Source: Mucilaginibacter sp. L196
GTDB lineage: Bacteria; Bacteroidota; Bacteroidia; Sphingobacteriales; Sphingobacteriaceae
Direction of reading: 5' to 3'
Assembly (NCBI RefSeq): GCF_009765905.1
Contig: NZ_LMUO01000006.1
Coordinates: 1-44,174, forward strand
Length of the DNA: 44,174 nucleotides
The position numbers and the translations under genes were made by a program. Positions 43,765 to 44,174 of the stretch are shown piece after piece. Position 1 is the first letter of the stretch. Each line of letters opens with the position of its first letter. The notes under the pieces are model-generated. The model was not told the origin of the DNA. It did no database searches and was given only the letters and a program-made list of their open reading frames with translations.

Positions 43765-44174
43765 CTATTTAACTTTTATAAATTTTGCTTTGGCCAATAC
43801 ATCACCATTAATACTTTTTAACACAATGATATAAACCCCCTCTTTATAACTACTGATATCTTCTGTCCAGCTATAGGTGTTCAATATACGATGATCCATC
43901 GATATACCAGAAGTGTTGTAAATATCAGCCGTATAATTAGCACTTGTGGCTGTGGTTGAATTTATCAGCACATTTATAATATCTTTTGAAGGATTGGGGT
44001 AAACGCTAAAGTAACCATTTGAAGTTACATTATTGTACCCGATAGTTATTAACGATGAATAGGTGATATTACCATTGATGTTATTTTGTGCCAAACGGTA
44101 AATATTATTGCCTATCACCGGGTTGTTATCTACAAAACCGTACTTGCTGCTATTATTGCTTTGGGTGGTATATA
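43765..44174 (-). CDS. T9SS cargo protein, C-terminal part
   Basis: The 3' end of a large secreted protein whose start lies beyond the right edge; the frame is open to the last base. The final 80 residues form a type A T9SS sorting domain (Por_Secre_tail): NGYFSVYPNPSKDIINVLIN, DIYNTSG and the ending EGVYIIVLKSINGDVLAKAKFIKVK, where V-Y-P-N-P, a G-x-x-I/V-Y-I-x-x-L segment and a final basic strand are diagnostic. Upstream is FVDNNPVIGNNIYRLAQNNINGNITYSS, the common link before the tail. The protein would be exported by the T9SS whose core genes are 20 kb away in this window. The nature of the rest of the protein is unknown. Confidence 0.85.
   Translation of the reverse strand, partial: YTTQSNNSSKYGFVDNNPVIGNNIYRLAQNNINGNITYSSLITIGYNNVTSNGYFSVYPNPSKDIINVLINSTTATSANYTADIYNTSGISMDHRILNTYSWTEDISSYKEGVYIIVLKSINGDVLAKAKFIKVK

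Overview
The window reads as chromosomal DNA from a Bacteroidota bacterium, most likely Sphingobacteriaceae and close to Mucilaginibacter. The reasons are the gliding/type IX secretion genes gldKLMN, the split Bacteroidota-style ATP synthase operon (AtpZ, then a small membrane protein, then a subunit a with a signal peptide, with no beta or epsilon gene nearby), candidate -7 boxes of the TAnnTTTG type, lack of clear Shine-Dalgarno sequences, and a T9SS sorting tail at the right edge. The genus is inferred from the overall look of the proteins, not from a search.

Layout. 0-5 kb: the 3' end of a SnoaL/DUF4440-like gene, two tandem JmjC/cupin_8 paralogs, a secreted fasciclin protein, a small lipoprotein and hemW, with REP-like palindromes between them. 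5.2-16.8 kb, all on the minus strand: an exopolysaccharide operon running from an SLBB export protein through a Wzz-like chain-length protein, a Wzx-like flippase, a GT11 fucosyltransferase-like enzyme, a GT-A transferase, three GT4 transferases and a Wzy-like polymerase. No initiating sugar-phosphate transferase, tyrosine kinase or nucleotide-sugar genes are present. 17.2-24 kb, plus strand: a DUF4271 membrane protein and hemD, then gldK-gldL-gldM-gldN, closed by a terminator. 24-31 kb, minus strand: uvrC, and a porW/sprE-like lipoprotein followed one base later by a class A penicillin-binding protein. 31.1-37 kb, plus strand: atpZ, a small membrane protein, atpB, atpE, atpF, atpH, atpA and atpG, with a strong hairpin between atpE and atpF.

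37-44 kb is the accessory part: two small unknown minus-strand genes, a divergent S24 (LexA/CI-like) regulator with a candidate operator, a membrane protein, a GNAT acetyltransferase, small membrane-anchored proteins, a complete IS4-type insertion sequence, an XRE-type regulator, and the C-terminal end of a T9SS cargo protein preceded by a small Gly/Pro/Cys-containing membrane protein.

How it fits together. The cell-envelope theme is strong: the T9SS core (gldKLMN) and a PorW/SprE-like part, a secreted substrate with the matching tail, a peptidoglycan synthase and an exopolysaccharide locus lie within 44 kb. The clearest structural observation is that the IS sits in the loop of a 20-bp-stem terminator, with an 11-bp target duplication that is exactly the tip of that hairpin. 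I found no CRISPR array, tRNA or rRNA, and nothing I would confidently call a new defence or catalytic system. The least explained genes are the small ORFs between 37 and 44 kb.
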